The notes below the pieces were generated by a model that was not told the DNA's origin, made no database searches, and saw only the letters and a program-made list of their open reading frames with translations. A stretch of 64,000 nt of DNA from Donghicola tyrosinivorans (GTDB lineage Bacteria; Pseudomonadota; Alphaproteobacteria; Rhodobacterales; Rhodobacteraceae): the NCBI RefSeq assembly GCF_003003355.1, contig NZ_PVTQ01000001.1:1-64000 (forward strand). Reading direction: 5' to 3'. Both the position numbers and the translations under genes were made by a program. Every line of letters starts with the position of its first letter. Position 1 is the stretch's first letter. Positions 20,890-28,524 of the stretch are shown here, piece by piece.

Positions 20890-21333
20890 TTAGGCCTCGG
20901 TATCAACCCAGATGGTGACGGGTCCGTCGTTGCACAGATGGACCTGCATATCGGCACCAAAGCGGCCGTTTTCGACCTGAACTCCAAGATCGCGCAGCGC
21001 CTGAGAGAAGTGTTGATACAACGCATCGCCATCCGCAGGGGCCGCAGCGGTGGAAAAACCGGGCCGATTGCCGCGCCGCGTGTCCGCCGACAGGGTGAAC
21101 TGGCTAACCACTAGCGCGGCCTTGTGGGTGTCCATCAGCGACAGGTTCATCTTGCCCTCGGCATCGGGGAAGATGCGCATCTTGCTGATCTTGGCGGCCA
21201 GCTTGTCGGCCATCTCGGGGGTGTCCCCCTGCATGGCGCAGATCAAGATCATCACCCCCGCGCCGATCTGGCCGACGGTTTCGCCCGCAATATCCACGCG
21301 GGCTTCGGAAACACGCTGGATCAGCGCTCTCAT
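20890..21333 (-). CDS. dtd: D-aminoacyl-tRNA deacylase
   Basis: Dtd hydrolyses D-amino acids and glycine mischarged on tRNAs. The N-terminus [15 protein letters not shown], the substrate-pocket motif [18 protein letters not shown] and the C-terminal [10 protein letters not shown] (the Gly-cisPro motif) are intact. Length 147 is typical. It overlaps the upstream sugar kinase stop by four bases and is probably co-transcribed with it. Confidence 0.97.
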   Translation of the reverse strand: MRALIQRVSEARVDIAGETVGQIGAGVMILICAMQGDTPEMADKLAAKISKMRIFPDAEGKMNLSLMDTHKAALVVSQFTLSADTRRGNRPGFSTAAAPADGDALYQHFSQALRDLGVQVENGRFGADMQVHLCNDGPVTIWVDTEA

Positions 21334-22250
21334 AGTTCGTGGGTCCAGGGCGGGTTGGCGCCGGCGCGGCTGACAGTGATGGCTGCCGCTTTCGCCCCTA
21401 GACGCAGGGCGTCCGCGATCACGTCGTCAGGCAGGCTAGCCAGCGCGTCCTTGTCCAGAACGCCCGCCTGATCCAGCGAGGCCAGAACGCCTGCGTTGAA
21501 GGTATCGCCAGCGCCCACGGTGTCCACAACGGTCACTCGTTCCGACCCCACATCCACGCGGCCGCGATTGGTGTAGCCGGTGGCCCCGTCCTTGCCGCGG
21601 GTGATGCACAGCAGCTTCGGCCCCATCGCCAGAACCTGTGCGGCGCGACTGTCGATGTCGCCTTCGGGCATCAGCCATTCCAGATCTTCATCAGACAGCT
21701 TCACGATATCGGCCAGCGACATTATGCGATCGACGCGGGCGCGATAAGCGGCCTCGTCCTTGATGAAACCGGGACGGATGTTGGGATCAACCATAGTGAC
21801 GCGGTTTGCCGCCTCACGGGTCATCAGGGCCTCATAGGTGGCACCGCAGGGCTCGACCACCAGAGAGATGCCGCCAAAGAAGAGGGCGCGTACATCGTCG
21901 CCGACCTCGGGCAGAGCGTCCGTGGACAGCATCCGTCCTGCGGTGTTCTCATCGTAGAAGGCATAGGTCGCGTGACCGTCAACCAGTTTGACAAAGGCCA
22001 CGGTGCAGGGCGCATCCGCGCGATGTACGGTGCTGGTATCGACCTTTGAATCCTCTAGCGTTTCAATCAGCTGGTCGCCAAAGAAGTCTGCGCTGATGCC
22101 GGTGAACATGCCGGTGGGCGCCCCAAGACGGCCCAGAGCAATCGCCGTGTTGAACACCGCGCCGCCTGCGTGGGGGGCAAAGGCATTCTCGCCCGTGGTG
22201 GCCTGACGGGGCAGCATATCAATCAGGGCTTCGCCGCAGCAAAGGATCAT
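21330..22250 (-). CDS. PfkB-family carbohydrate kinase, probable fructokinase
   Basis: A ribokinase-superfamily sugar kinase that uses ATP. The N-terminal sugar-binding [11 protein letters not shown] and [15 protein letters not shown] motifs and the C-terminal ATP/anion-hole signature [18 protein letters not shown] (catalytic Asp in GAGD) are visible. The sequence resembles Rhodobacterales fructokinases. GGAGG precedes ATG 22250. The substrate is not proven by sequence. Confidence 0.9.
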   Translation of the reverse strand: MILCCGEALIDMLPRQATTGENAFAPHAGGAVFNTAIALGRLGAPTGMFTGISADFFGDQLIETLEDSKVDTSTVHRADAPCTVAFVKLVDGHATYAFYDENTAGRMLSTDALPEVGDDVRALFFGGISLVVEPCGATYEALMTREAANRVTMVDPNIRPGFIKDEAAYRARVDRIMSLADIVKLSDEDLEWLMPEGDIDSRAAQVLAMGPKLLCITRGKDGATGYTNRGRVDVGSERVTVVDTVGAGDTFNAGVLASLDQAGVLDKDALASLPDDVIADALRLGAKAAAITVSRAGANPPWTHEL

Positions 22251-22310
22251 GGGAACCTCCGGATACTGATGTTTGCGCTACCAATACCCAAGAACGGCAG
22301 GTTCGCAACC

Positions 22311-23396
22311 CTATTGATTGGTTGCTACCAGATAACCGATGCCTGCCGCAACGATCAGACCCAGCACCACGGCAATGGCGATTTTCCATGCCGAGTACGG
22401 ACGTTCGCCTTGCACGCGGCCCGTGCGGCCATTGACCACAAAGCGGTAGGTTTTGCCTTGGTACTTGTAGGCAGCCACCCAGACCGGCAGTAGAACGTGC
22501 TTGAAGGTGGTGTCCCAGACCTTGGTGTCCATCTTGGCGATGCGCTGGCGGTCGCCGCCGATATCAGCTTTCACGTCACGCTCGATCACGCGGGACATCT
22601 TGACCCGCGCATCTTCAAACGCCTCTTCCAGCGGTACTGTGTAGCCCTCGGCGCGGAAGCCGGCCAGATATTCGGGGGTGTAGGGTTCAAGCCCCGACAG
22701 ATCCCATGGCTCTAGCGCCTCGGTGAAATTGCGGGGCAGGGATTGCGAGCCAAGCACAAGCACATCGTCAAAGAACCGCGCCACGCGCCCCGAGGCAGGG
22801 GTCCAGCGGACCTTTTGCACCTGCCGCGTCTTCCGCTCGCCATTCGACATGTAGCTTTGGGTCTCATAGTAGACCGTGCCGCGCATCCCTGAATAGGCTG
22901 TCTGGGTTTGGGAATCGAAGGTCCAGTAGGGCACATAGATGCCCTGCATCTTGCGGCCCTTGCGGGCGTATTGCTGTAGCTTGTTCGGCGCGAACCACAG
23001 CTTGCCAAGCCAGCGGTTCATGGCATCCCGCGCGGCGTCCTCATTCAGGGCAAAGGGCAGCAGGGCCTTGGGCTTGATATGCCGGTGAGTGCCCGTATCG
23101 ATGACCACGGGCGTCGCGCAGAAGGGGCATTCTTTGGAATGCACATCCGCATCGAATTCCACCTGCGCCCCGCAATTGGGGCAGCCGACAACGCGGGTGT
23201 CTTCAAACTCTGCTTGGGGCAGTTCGCGGGCCAGCGCCTCTTCAAAGTTCAACTCGCGCAGGGCAGGAGCATGTGCTTCGTCCACCATGGGGCGCGAATG
23301 GCCGCAGTGGTCACACAAAAGCTGTCCCGATGAGGGCGAGAACCGCATGTCCGAGCCGCATTGTTCACAGGGAAAACGATGTTCTTCGATACTCAT
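22311..23396 (-). CDS. Double zinc-ribbon protein with C-terminal membrane helix
   Basis: The 361-residue protein begins with a ribbon of the form CEQCG...CDHCG (two CxxC pairs 13 residues apart), followed by a second ribbon CPNCG...CPFC near residues 72-96. A beta-rich middle (YVPYWTFDSQTQTAYSGMRG) resembles proteins often misannotated as PriA-like, but no helicase motifs are present. The C-terminus has a basic patch and one membrane helix (IAIAVVLGLIVAAGIGYLVA). It lies downstream of the SPFH gene, separated by a terminator and about 230 bp, so it probably has its own promoter. The function is unknown; the neighbourhood suggests a role with the SPFH/TelA system. Confidence 0.82.
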   Translation of the reverse strand: MSIEEHRFPCEQCGSDMRFSPSSGQLLCDHCGHSRPMVDEAHAPALRELNFEEALARELPQAEFEDTRVVGCPNCGAQVEFDADVHSKECPFCATPVVIDTGTHRHIKPKALLPFALNEDAARDAMNRWLGKLWFAPNKLQQYARKGRKMQGIYVPYWTFDSQTQTAYSGMRGTVYYETQSYMSNGERKTRQVQKVRWTPASGRVARFFDDVLVLGSQSLPRNFTEALEPWDLSGLEPYTPEYLAGFRAEGYTVPLEEAFEDARVKMSRVIERDVKADIGGDRQRIAKMDTKVWDTTFKHVLLPVWVAAYKYQGKTYRFVVNGRTGRVQGERPYSAWKIAIAVVLGLIVAAGIGYLVATNQ

Positions 23397-23579
23397 TCAG
23401 GTCTCCGGCCGTGCGGATAACCTGTGGCGGTGTTTCGGGTCGAGATTGTCAGAAGGCCGCAACAGGTCATATTCAAAAACTTGGGTCATAAATTGGTTTG
23501 CAAGAAAGTCGGTCTGCGTCGCCAGCCTACTGCACGATTTTATCCACAGGCAATGCCCAGATGCACCAGATTTGCGAAA

Positions 23580-23601
23580 GGGCGCGACATTCAGCGCGCC
23601 C
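23580..23601 (-). terminator. Terminator after the SPFH gene
   Basis: GGGCGCG at 23580-23586 pairs with CGCGCCC at 23595-23601. On the minus strand the stem is followed by a short TTT, marking the end of the TelA/XpaC operon. The remainder of 23397-23627 holds no gene and should contain the zinc-ribbon gene promoter. Confidence 0.65.
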
Positions 23602-23627
23602 TTGTCAGAAAATCACAGCATATGGGA

Positions 23628-24758
23628 TCAGGCACCCGGCGGGGGCGGCGGCGGAGGCGGGGGCATGACGGTGAACAGTTGCGCCAGCTCTATCACGTCC
23701 TCGGCCCGTTTCCAGCCGTCCTGACCGGCGGTCCAGACCAACGTGTCACGGGTTAGGCCACCCTCTTGGGCCATACGTCCCAGCCGCGCCTTCGAGAACG
23801 GTCCTTGCGTCGCGCCGTTTTCGGCGATGTGCCAGACGTGTTCTGCGGGCGGCGGCGGCGGTGCAACAGGGGCTGCCTGCGGGGCAGGGGCGGCGCCCCA
23901 AGGACCGGAACGCGGCTGCATGGTCATGCCGCCCATCGCCATCCCCATTCCCGCGCCCATGCCAGCCCCCATCGAGGCCGCAAAAGCGCTGTCACCTGCC
24001 GACATGCTCTCGGCGGCATTGAACTTCACATAGTCGTCCAGATTGCCGACGATCCCCATCGAAGACCGCTTGTCCAGCGCCTTCTCGACCGCTTCGGGCA
24101 GCGAGATGTTTTCGACATAGAACTCGGGCATCTCAAGGCCGTATTCCGCCAGCGTGGGCGAGACCTGCGCCACGATCACCTTGCCCAGATCGCCGGTATT
24201 GGCCGCCATATCCAGCACGGGAATATTGCTGGCCGCCAGCGCCTGCGAGGCGCGGCTGACGATGATGTTGCGGATCTGGTAGCTGATCTCGTCGGCGGTG
24301 AATTCGCCATCGGTGCCCACGATCTCGGACATGAAGCGGGCCGGATCGGTGACGCGGATTGCATAGGTGCCAAAGGCCCGCAGACGCACGGGGCCGAATT
24401 CGGGATCGCGCACCATGATCGGGTTCTTGGTCCCCCACTTCAGATCGGTAAAGCGGGTGGTGTTGACGTAGTAGATCTCGGACTTGAAGGGCGACTGGAA
24501 CCCGTGATCCCAATGCTGCAACGTGGTCAGGATCGGCATGTTGTTCGTTTCCAGCATGTAAAGGCCGGGGGTGAACACATCGGCCAGCTGACCTTCGTGG
24601 ACGAAGACGGCGGATTGCCCTTCGCGCACAGTCAGCTTGGCACCGTATTTGATCGCGTGGCCCTCACGCTCGAAGCGCCAAACCATCGTGTCGCGGGTGT
24701 CAACAACCCAGTGGATGACGTCGATGAACTCGCCTTTGAGGAAATCGAAGATACCCAT
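23628..24758 (-). CDS. SPFH-domain protein with C-terminal GYF domain and polyproline tail
   Basis: Residues 1 to about 230 form an SPFH (virion-core/YdjI type) domain: MGIFDFLKGEFIDVIHW, then YALKLTVREG-like strands and LPEAVEKALDKRSSMGIVGN. A Met/Gly-rich linker follows (about 255-280, MGAGMGAGMGMAMGG), then a Pro/Ala linker, a GYF_2 domain (about 308-358, WHIAENGATQGPFSKARLGRMA with the W-x-GPF core) and a tail of nine prolines. SPFH proteins scaffold membrane microdomains; GYF domains bind proline-rich peptides. It is 16 bp downstream of the DUF2927 gene. Role inferred as a scaffold or recruiter of the TelA/XpaC system. Confidence 0.88.
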   Translation of the reverse strand: MGIFDFLKGEFIDVIHWVVDTRDTMVWRFEREGHAIKYGAKLTVREGQSAVFVHEGQLADVFTPGLYMLETNNMPILTTLQHWDHGFQSPFKSEIYYVNTTRFTDLKWGTKNPIMVRDPEFGPVRLRAFGTYAIRVTDPARFMSEIVGTDGEFTADEISYQIRNIIVSRASQALAASNIPVLDMAANTGDLGKVIVAQVSPTLAEYGLEMPEFYVENISLPEAVEKALDKRSSMGIVGNLDDYVKFNAAESMSAGDSAFAASMGAGMGAGMGMAMGGMTMQPRSGPWGAAPAPQAAPVAPPPPPAEHVWHIAENGATQGPFSKARLGRMAQEGGLTRDTLVWTAGQDGWKRAEDVIELAQLFTVMPPPPPPPPPGA

Positions 24759-24774
24759 AAAATCCTTCCTGAAA

Positions 24775-25773
24775 TTATCGTCCGTTAAGATCGGACACGA
24801 TCTTGTTCACGATTGGCAATGCCTCTTGTCGGGTCATCCCCGGCTTCAGGCGCCGATCGTATAGAATTTGCAGCAATTGTTCATCATGTTTGGTCAGCAA
24901 GGCAAATTCTTCGTCGTCGTTGAAGATCGACGGGCGTGCCGTAAAGCTGTCATTGGGCAGGCCCATCGCCTGTGCCATTTCTTCATGGATACAGGATTGG
25001 CGCAGTAGGCCGGGGTTCTCGGCCCGGATCACCACAAGCGTCTTGCCGATATAGGGCGAGCCTTTGGATTTTGGAAACGTGATCGCCAGACACAACTGGT
25101 TGCGCGGCATTGCCTGTACGGTGGACAGGGTGAAGGGATCAATCTCGGGGATTGCCGCTTGCATGGCCTGAGCATAAGCGGCGCGATCTTCTTCTGCGAT
25201 GAACAACAGGAAGAAATTTGCATTATCACGCGTGCCCATTCGAACGGGGTGGCCGCTGGCTTTGGTCAGTTGCTGGGTCATGGCCTGCACGTTGCGGCGG
25301 GCCGCGTCCCTTTGGCTTGGCGGGACCGAGGCGCTGAAGACCGTGAATGCGTTGATTGGATCGCTCCAGCGCTTGAGCACTGAGGGCGCATTCACCGAGA
25401 CCAGTTGCCGCCCCGACGAGATGTATTCGCTATGCAAGGCGATCCGGTCGAAATCCCGTACCAGATCGCGGCTGCTATAGGTCATGTCTGGGCCAGAGGC
25501 AGCAGTGCGCAACTTGCCTTGTTTCAACAGACGCTGTTGCAGCATCGCATAGTAGCGGCGCAGGCCATTCCCTTTATGCGTTGCCGCTTTGTAAGGCGGG
25601 TTCGGATCGGGGAGGCTGGCCTTTTGCTGTTCGGTAATGTTGCGGGCGGGCTGGCTGACCTGCACGGTCGGAAATGTCACCGGTGCGCTACACCCCCCGA
25701 TGACTGCAAGCAGTCCCAGCACGAGGGGCAATTTAAACGGGGCGAAAGTGATCAGTCGTCGTGTGCAGGTCAG
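24775..25773 (-). CDS. DUF2927 lipoprotein, probable CTG start
   Basis: The mature protein is a DUF2927 domain with CIHEEMAQAMGLPNDS and SIFNDDEEFALLTKHDEQLL near the C-terminus; the HEE and nearby acidic/His residues resemble a metal site, but activity is unknown. The lipobox is AVIGGC. A TTG at 25731 would give a signal peptide without a basic N-region or ribosome binding site. Extending to CTG 25773 gives a classic lipoprotein leader with TCTRRLITF, and GGGAGA at 25780-25785 sits six bases upstream. I therefore prefer the CTG start. It follows telA by 17 bp within the operon. Confidence 0.8.
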   Translation of the reverse strand: MTCTRRLITFAPFKLPLVLGLLAVIGGCSAPVTFPTVQVSQPARNITEQQKASLPDPNPPYKAATHKGNGLRRYYAMLQQRLLKQGKLRTAASGPDMTYSSRDLVRDFDRIALHSEYISSGRQLVSVNAPSVLKRWSDPINAFTVFSASVPPSQRDAARRNVQAMTQQLTKASGHPVRMGTRDNANFFLLFIAEEDRAAYAQAMQAAIPEIDPFTLSTVQAMPRNQLCLAITFPKSKGSPYIGKTLVVIRAENPGLLRQSCIHEEMAQAMGLPNDSFTARPSIFNDDEEFALLTKHDEQLLQILYDRRLKPGMTRQEALPIVNKIVSDLNGR

Positions 25774-25790
25774 AGCTGTTCTCCCAAAGA

Positions 25791-26996
25791 TTACTGCGGC
25801 GGAACGGCAGTTGCTGCCGTGTCACCCAGACCGGTCTTGCGCGCTTTGGCGGATGCCAGCGTGTCGCGCAGTTCGGCCTCCATCTTTTTCAGATCGCTTT
25901 CGGCAGCGGCGCGCTTGGCTTTGCCTTCGTCAGCGATTTGCAGGCTTTCCTGAATGGTGGCGATAAGGTCCGCGTTGGCGGTTTTGATCGCTTCGATGTC
26001 GAAGACACCGCGTTCCATCTCTTCGCGGACCTTGCGGTTGGTCTCGCGCAGGTTGGCCGCATTTGCGGTCAGAAGCTCGTTGGTCAGATCATTCGCGCCA
26101 CGGATCGCGGCGGCAGCTTCGGCGCTGCGCTGGATGGTGACCGCCTGCGCCAGTTGGGTTTCCCACAGCGGCACGGTGTTCACGAGGGTCGAGTTGATCT
26201 TGGTGACCAGCGATTTGTCGTTTTCCTGCACAAGACGGATCGAGGGCAGCGACTGCATCGTCACCTGACGGGTCAGCTTCAGATCGTGGACGCGGCGTTC
26301 CAGATCGTCACGGGCGGCACGCAGGTCACGCAATTCCTGCGCACGCAGGATCTGGTCGTTTTCGGCTGCGGCCTGAACCTCGGCCTCTTTGGCGGGGATG
26401 GTTTCGGTGTCCAGCTCGGCCAACTTGGCCTCACCCGCCGCGATGTAGAGCGCCAGTTCGTCGTAGAATTCCAGCGTCTTGGTGTACAGCAGGTCCAGCG
26501 CCTTGATGTCTTTCAGCAGCTTGTGCTCATGACCCAAGAGGTTTTCGGTGATGTTGTCGATCTGGTCCTGAACGGTCTCATAGCGGGCGGCGAATTTCGC
26601 GGCGGGCGCGGCGCGGCCGATCAGCTTTTCCCACCAGCTACGGTCGCGGCGCAGGTCCAATTCGCTGATCGAGAAGCCACGGATCGTGGTGACGATGTCG
26701 CGCAGGCTGTCACCGGCGGGACCGACGTCCTTGTTGCGGACGCCTTCCAGCATCGATTGGGAAATCGTCTGCAATTCCGCCTGCGCAGCAGAGCCGAACG
26801 AGACGATCGAGTTGGTGTCGCTCATGTCCAGTTCGGCCATGCGCTTGGTGATGTCTTCTTTCGAGACGCCTACGGCGTTGTCCAAAATGACCAATTCCTT
26901 CTTAGGCTCTGGCAGGTGGGTCTGTGCGACCGCGATCACTTCCTGCGTTTGCTGAGCGGCTTGTTCTGCGGCCTTGGGGCCTGTCATAGCAGACAT
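25791..26996 (-). CDS. TelA-family (toxic anion resistance) protein
   Basis: A 401-residue, mostly helical cytosolic protein of the TelA/KlaA family (PF05816), first linked to tellurite resistance on plasmids but found widely in chromosomes next to XpaC. Long amphipathic helices run through the sequence; IRGFSISELDLRRDRSWWEKLIG and LYTKTLEFYDELALYIAAGEAKL are typical. A GAGGGA lies upstream of ATG 26996. It is 40 bp downstream of xpaC in the same operon. The biochemical role is unknown; a partner role with XpaC and SPFH proteins at the membrane is inferred. Confidence 0.93.
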   Translation of the reverse strand: MSAMTGPKAAEQAAQQTQEVIAVAQTHLPEPKKELVILDNAVGVSKEDITKRMAELDMSDTNSIVSFGSAAQAELQTISQSMLEGVRNKDVGPAGDSLRDIVTTIRGFSISELDLRRDRSWWEKLIGRAAPAAKFAARYETVQDQIDNITENLLGHEHKLLKDIKALDLLYTKTLEFYDELALYIAAGEAKLAELDTETIPAKEAEVQAAAENDQILRAQELRDLRAARDDLERRVHDLKLTRQVTMQSLPSIRLVQENDKSLVTKINSTLVNTVPLWETQLAQAVTIQRSAEAAAAIRGANDLTNELLTANAANLRETNRKVREEMERGVFDIEAIKTANADLIATIQESLQIADEGKAKRAAAESDLKKMEAELRDTLASAKARKTGLGDTAATAVPPQ

Positions 26997-27036
26997 GAAT
27001 CACTTCCCTCTTAAAAATTGTAGTACTTTTGAACAG

Positions 27037-27933
27037 TTATTCGATATCCCTGACCCCTTCGCGGGCCAGACGATCACGCAACACGCCGATTTCAATATCG
27101 AGGTCTTCTTTGTCATTCGTCAGAAGCTTTTGCGTCCTTGACGCAAAGTTACGCTCCAGATCATCCAGCAGGGTCATGAAATCATGCCGTGCGGCATCCG
27201 TCGGCGCACGGTCGTGCAACTCGGCGTATTTGATCGTCGCGTCACGGGCCCCCAGCAGATAGACGCCCAGATACTTGCGCACAGAGGTCAGATCGCGCGG
27301 ATCGTTCTCAACCGTGCGGAACAGATCGCGGGCAGTGCCTGCGAAACCGGCCACGCGGGCCTCAAGCTGGCGGTCGCGGGTCATCGCGGCAGCCTCCGCC
27401 ATCGCGGCCAGATGCTTTTCCGCTTCTTCCACGGCGCGGGCGACGCGGTCGGTCTGGTAGGTGTCCACGCCCTCGGCGCTTTTGTTGGTCAGGGGGTCAA
27501 AGCCGAAGGCCAGACTGTGCAGCACGGTGCCTGCCACGAAGTAGATCGCGGCGGAGAGGGGATCGAAGGCGCTGGCCGTAGAGGCAATCGCCAGCCCAAG
27601 CCCTGTCAGGACCGAGCCGAACATCTTACGCGGAATCGCAGGGCGGCGGGCAATGCGACGGGCGTCATAGGCCTCATGGGCGCGGATGCCTTCGCGGGTC
27701 AGCCACGCGGCCAAAATAAGCAGGCCGAACGCGCTTAGCTTTGTGGCCATGACAGTGGCCCCGTCCCCGAAAGCGCGGATCGCCAGCGGCAGGGGGGCAA
27801 AGAACAGCAGGTTGCTGCGCATCCCGATCTTGGAGCGTTTGACCCGCTTGAACGCTTGGCCGTTGCCTTGCGCGGGCGGCGGTGTATCGGGGGCTGCATC
27901 AGGGCTGTAGGCCCCGCCATAGCGTTGCGCCAT
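27037..27933 (-). CDS. XpaC-family membrane protein
   Basis: This 298-residue protein belongs to the XpaC/5-bromo-4-chloroindolyl phosphate hydrolysis family. A proline-rich basic N-terminus (about 1-40; DTPPPAQG) precedes hydrophobic segments at about 63-79 and 105-145 (GLGLAIASTASAFDPLSAAIYFVAGTVL region), then a long helical cytosolic domain similar in style to TelA. The enzymatic name is historical; no catalytic residues are evident. The ATG at 27933 overlaps the stop of an upstream 27-codon gene (TGATG), implying translational coupling. A GTG one codon earlier is a less likely start. Confidence 0.9.
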   Translation of the reverse strand: MAQRYGGAYSPDAAPDTPPPAQGNGQAFKRVKRSKIGMRSNLLFFAPLPLAIRAFGDGATVMATKLSAFGLLILAAWLTREGIRAHEAYDARRIARRPAIPRKMFGSVLTGLGLAIASTASAFDPLSAAIYFVAGTVLHSLAFGFDPLTNKSAEGVDTYQTDRVARAVEEAEKHLAAMAEAAAMTRDRQLEARVAGFAGTARDLFRTVENDPRDLTSVRKYLGVYLLGARDATIKYAELHDRAPTDAARHDFMTLLDDLERNFASRTQKLLTNDKEDLDIEIGVLRDRLAREGVRDIE

Positions 27934-28016
27934 CACACGCCCCCTGTGATCGAGACGTACATAATCAAAGCAAACAGCAGCGCGAAGGCCACTTTCTGCA
28001 AGGCCGTTCCGGACAT
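27933..28016 (-). CDS. 27-residue membrane microprotein coupled to xpaC
   Basis: A 27-codon gene reads MSGTALQKVAFALLF and continues through a hydrophobic stretch ending SITGGV. GGAGG at 28023-28027 lies six bases before the ATG, one of the best ribosome binding sites in the cluster. The TGA overlaps the xpaC ATG (TGATG). A single membrane helix covers about residues 8-24. It resembles no known family that I can name. The optimal start signals, hydrophobic pattern and coupling argue it is real; alternatively it is only a translation-coupling leader for xpaC. Confidence 0.65.
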   Translation of the reverse strand: MSGTALQKVAFALLFALIMYVSITGGV

Positions 28017-28033
28017 CCGGTTCCTCCGTTCAG

Positions 28034-28453
28034 TCAGTCACACAAGCGCACGTTTCCCGCGCGCCCGGAATTCGGTTTTCGGGCGCTGCCCGCTTGTGGC
28101 AGTCCCTTATTGATGCGGGTAAAATCGGCAACATGCTGGCCTGAAGCAGCAGCAAAGGCCAACCTCAGGCTGGCCCGAGTGGGCGCCACGACGTCATCGT
28201 CCAGATCGTTGAGCGACGGGATAGGGCTGATCTTTTTCACAGCCTTTAAGATAAGAATGCTGCCGCCAGTAAAAAAGGCCAAGGGCGGTAAAATGGCAGT
28301 ACCTTCCAGAATACCTGACCCTGCCCCCCTTTGCATAAGGGGGGAGATCAACCACATCAAAGCCGGAAGAAATGCCAGAAAAACAAGGCCTGCCGCGTTT
28401 TGCAGCGAATACAGCGTGCTGAATGGATCAGAGCTGACAAACCCGAACGGCAT
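28034..28453 (-). CDS. Hypothetical two-helix membrane protein at head of the XpaC/TelA cluster
   Basis: A 139-residue protein with hydrophobic segments at about 20-40 (AAGLVFLAFLPALMWLISPL) and 50-70, then a polar, basic tail (about 71-139). ATG 28453 is preceded by GAGGG; the frame opens further upstream to 28495 with unlikely residues. It sits 17 bp before the 27-codon gene and 71 bp after rluB, so it is probably the first gene of the XpaC/TelA operon. I do not recognise a family. Confidence 0.7.
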   Translation of the reverse strand: MPFGFVSSDPFSTLYSLQNAAGLVFLAFLPALMWLISPLMQRGAGSGILEGTAILPPLAFFTGGSILILKAVKKISPIPSLNDLDDDVVAPTRASLRLAFAAASGQHVADFTRINKGLPQAGSARKPNSGRAGNVRLCD

Positions 28454-28524
28454 CGTACCCTCGTAACGAAACAATACGGGGCAGTGATACCGCAAAGCGT
28501 GCGGAAAAGATACGAAAGACGTGC

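Noticed and set aside
25761-27014. 417-codon plus-strand frame opposite TelA
   Set aside because: Composition is a complement of the TelA helices; the minus strand encodes the family protein.
27037-27933. XpaC as a phosphatase because of its historical name
   Set aside because: No phosphatase motif is visible; the name comes from a phenotype in other bacteria.
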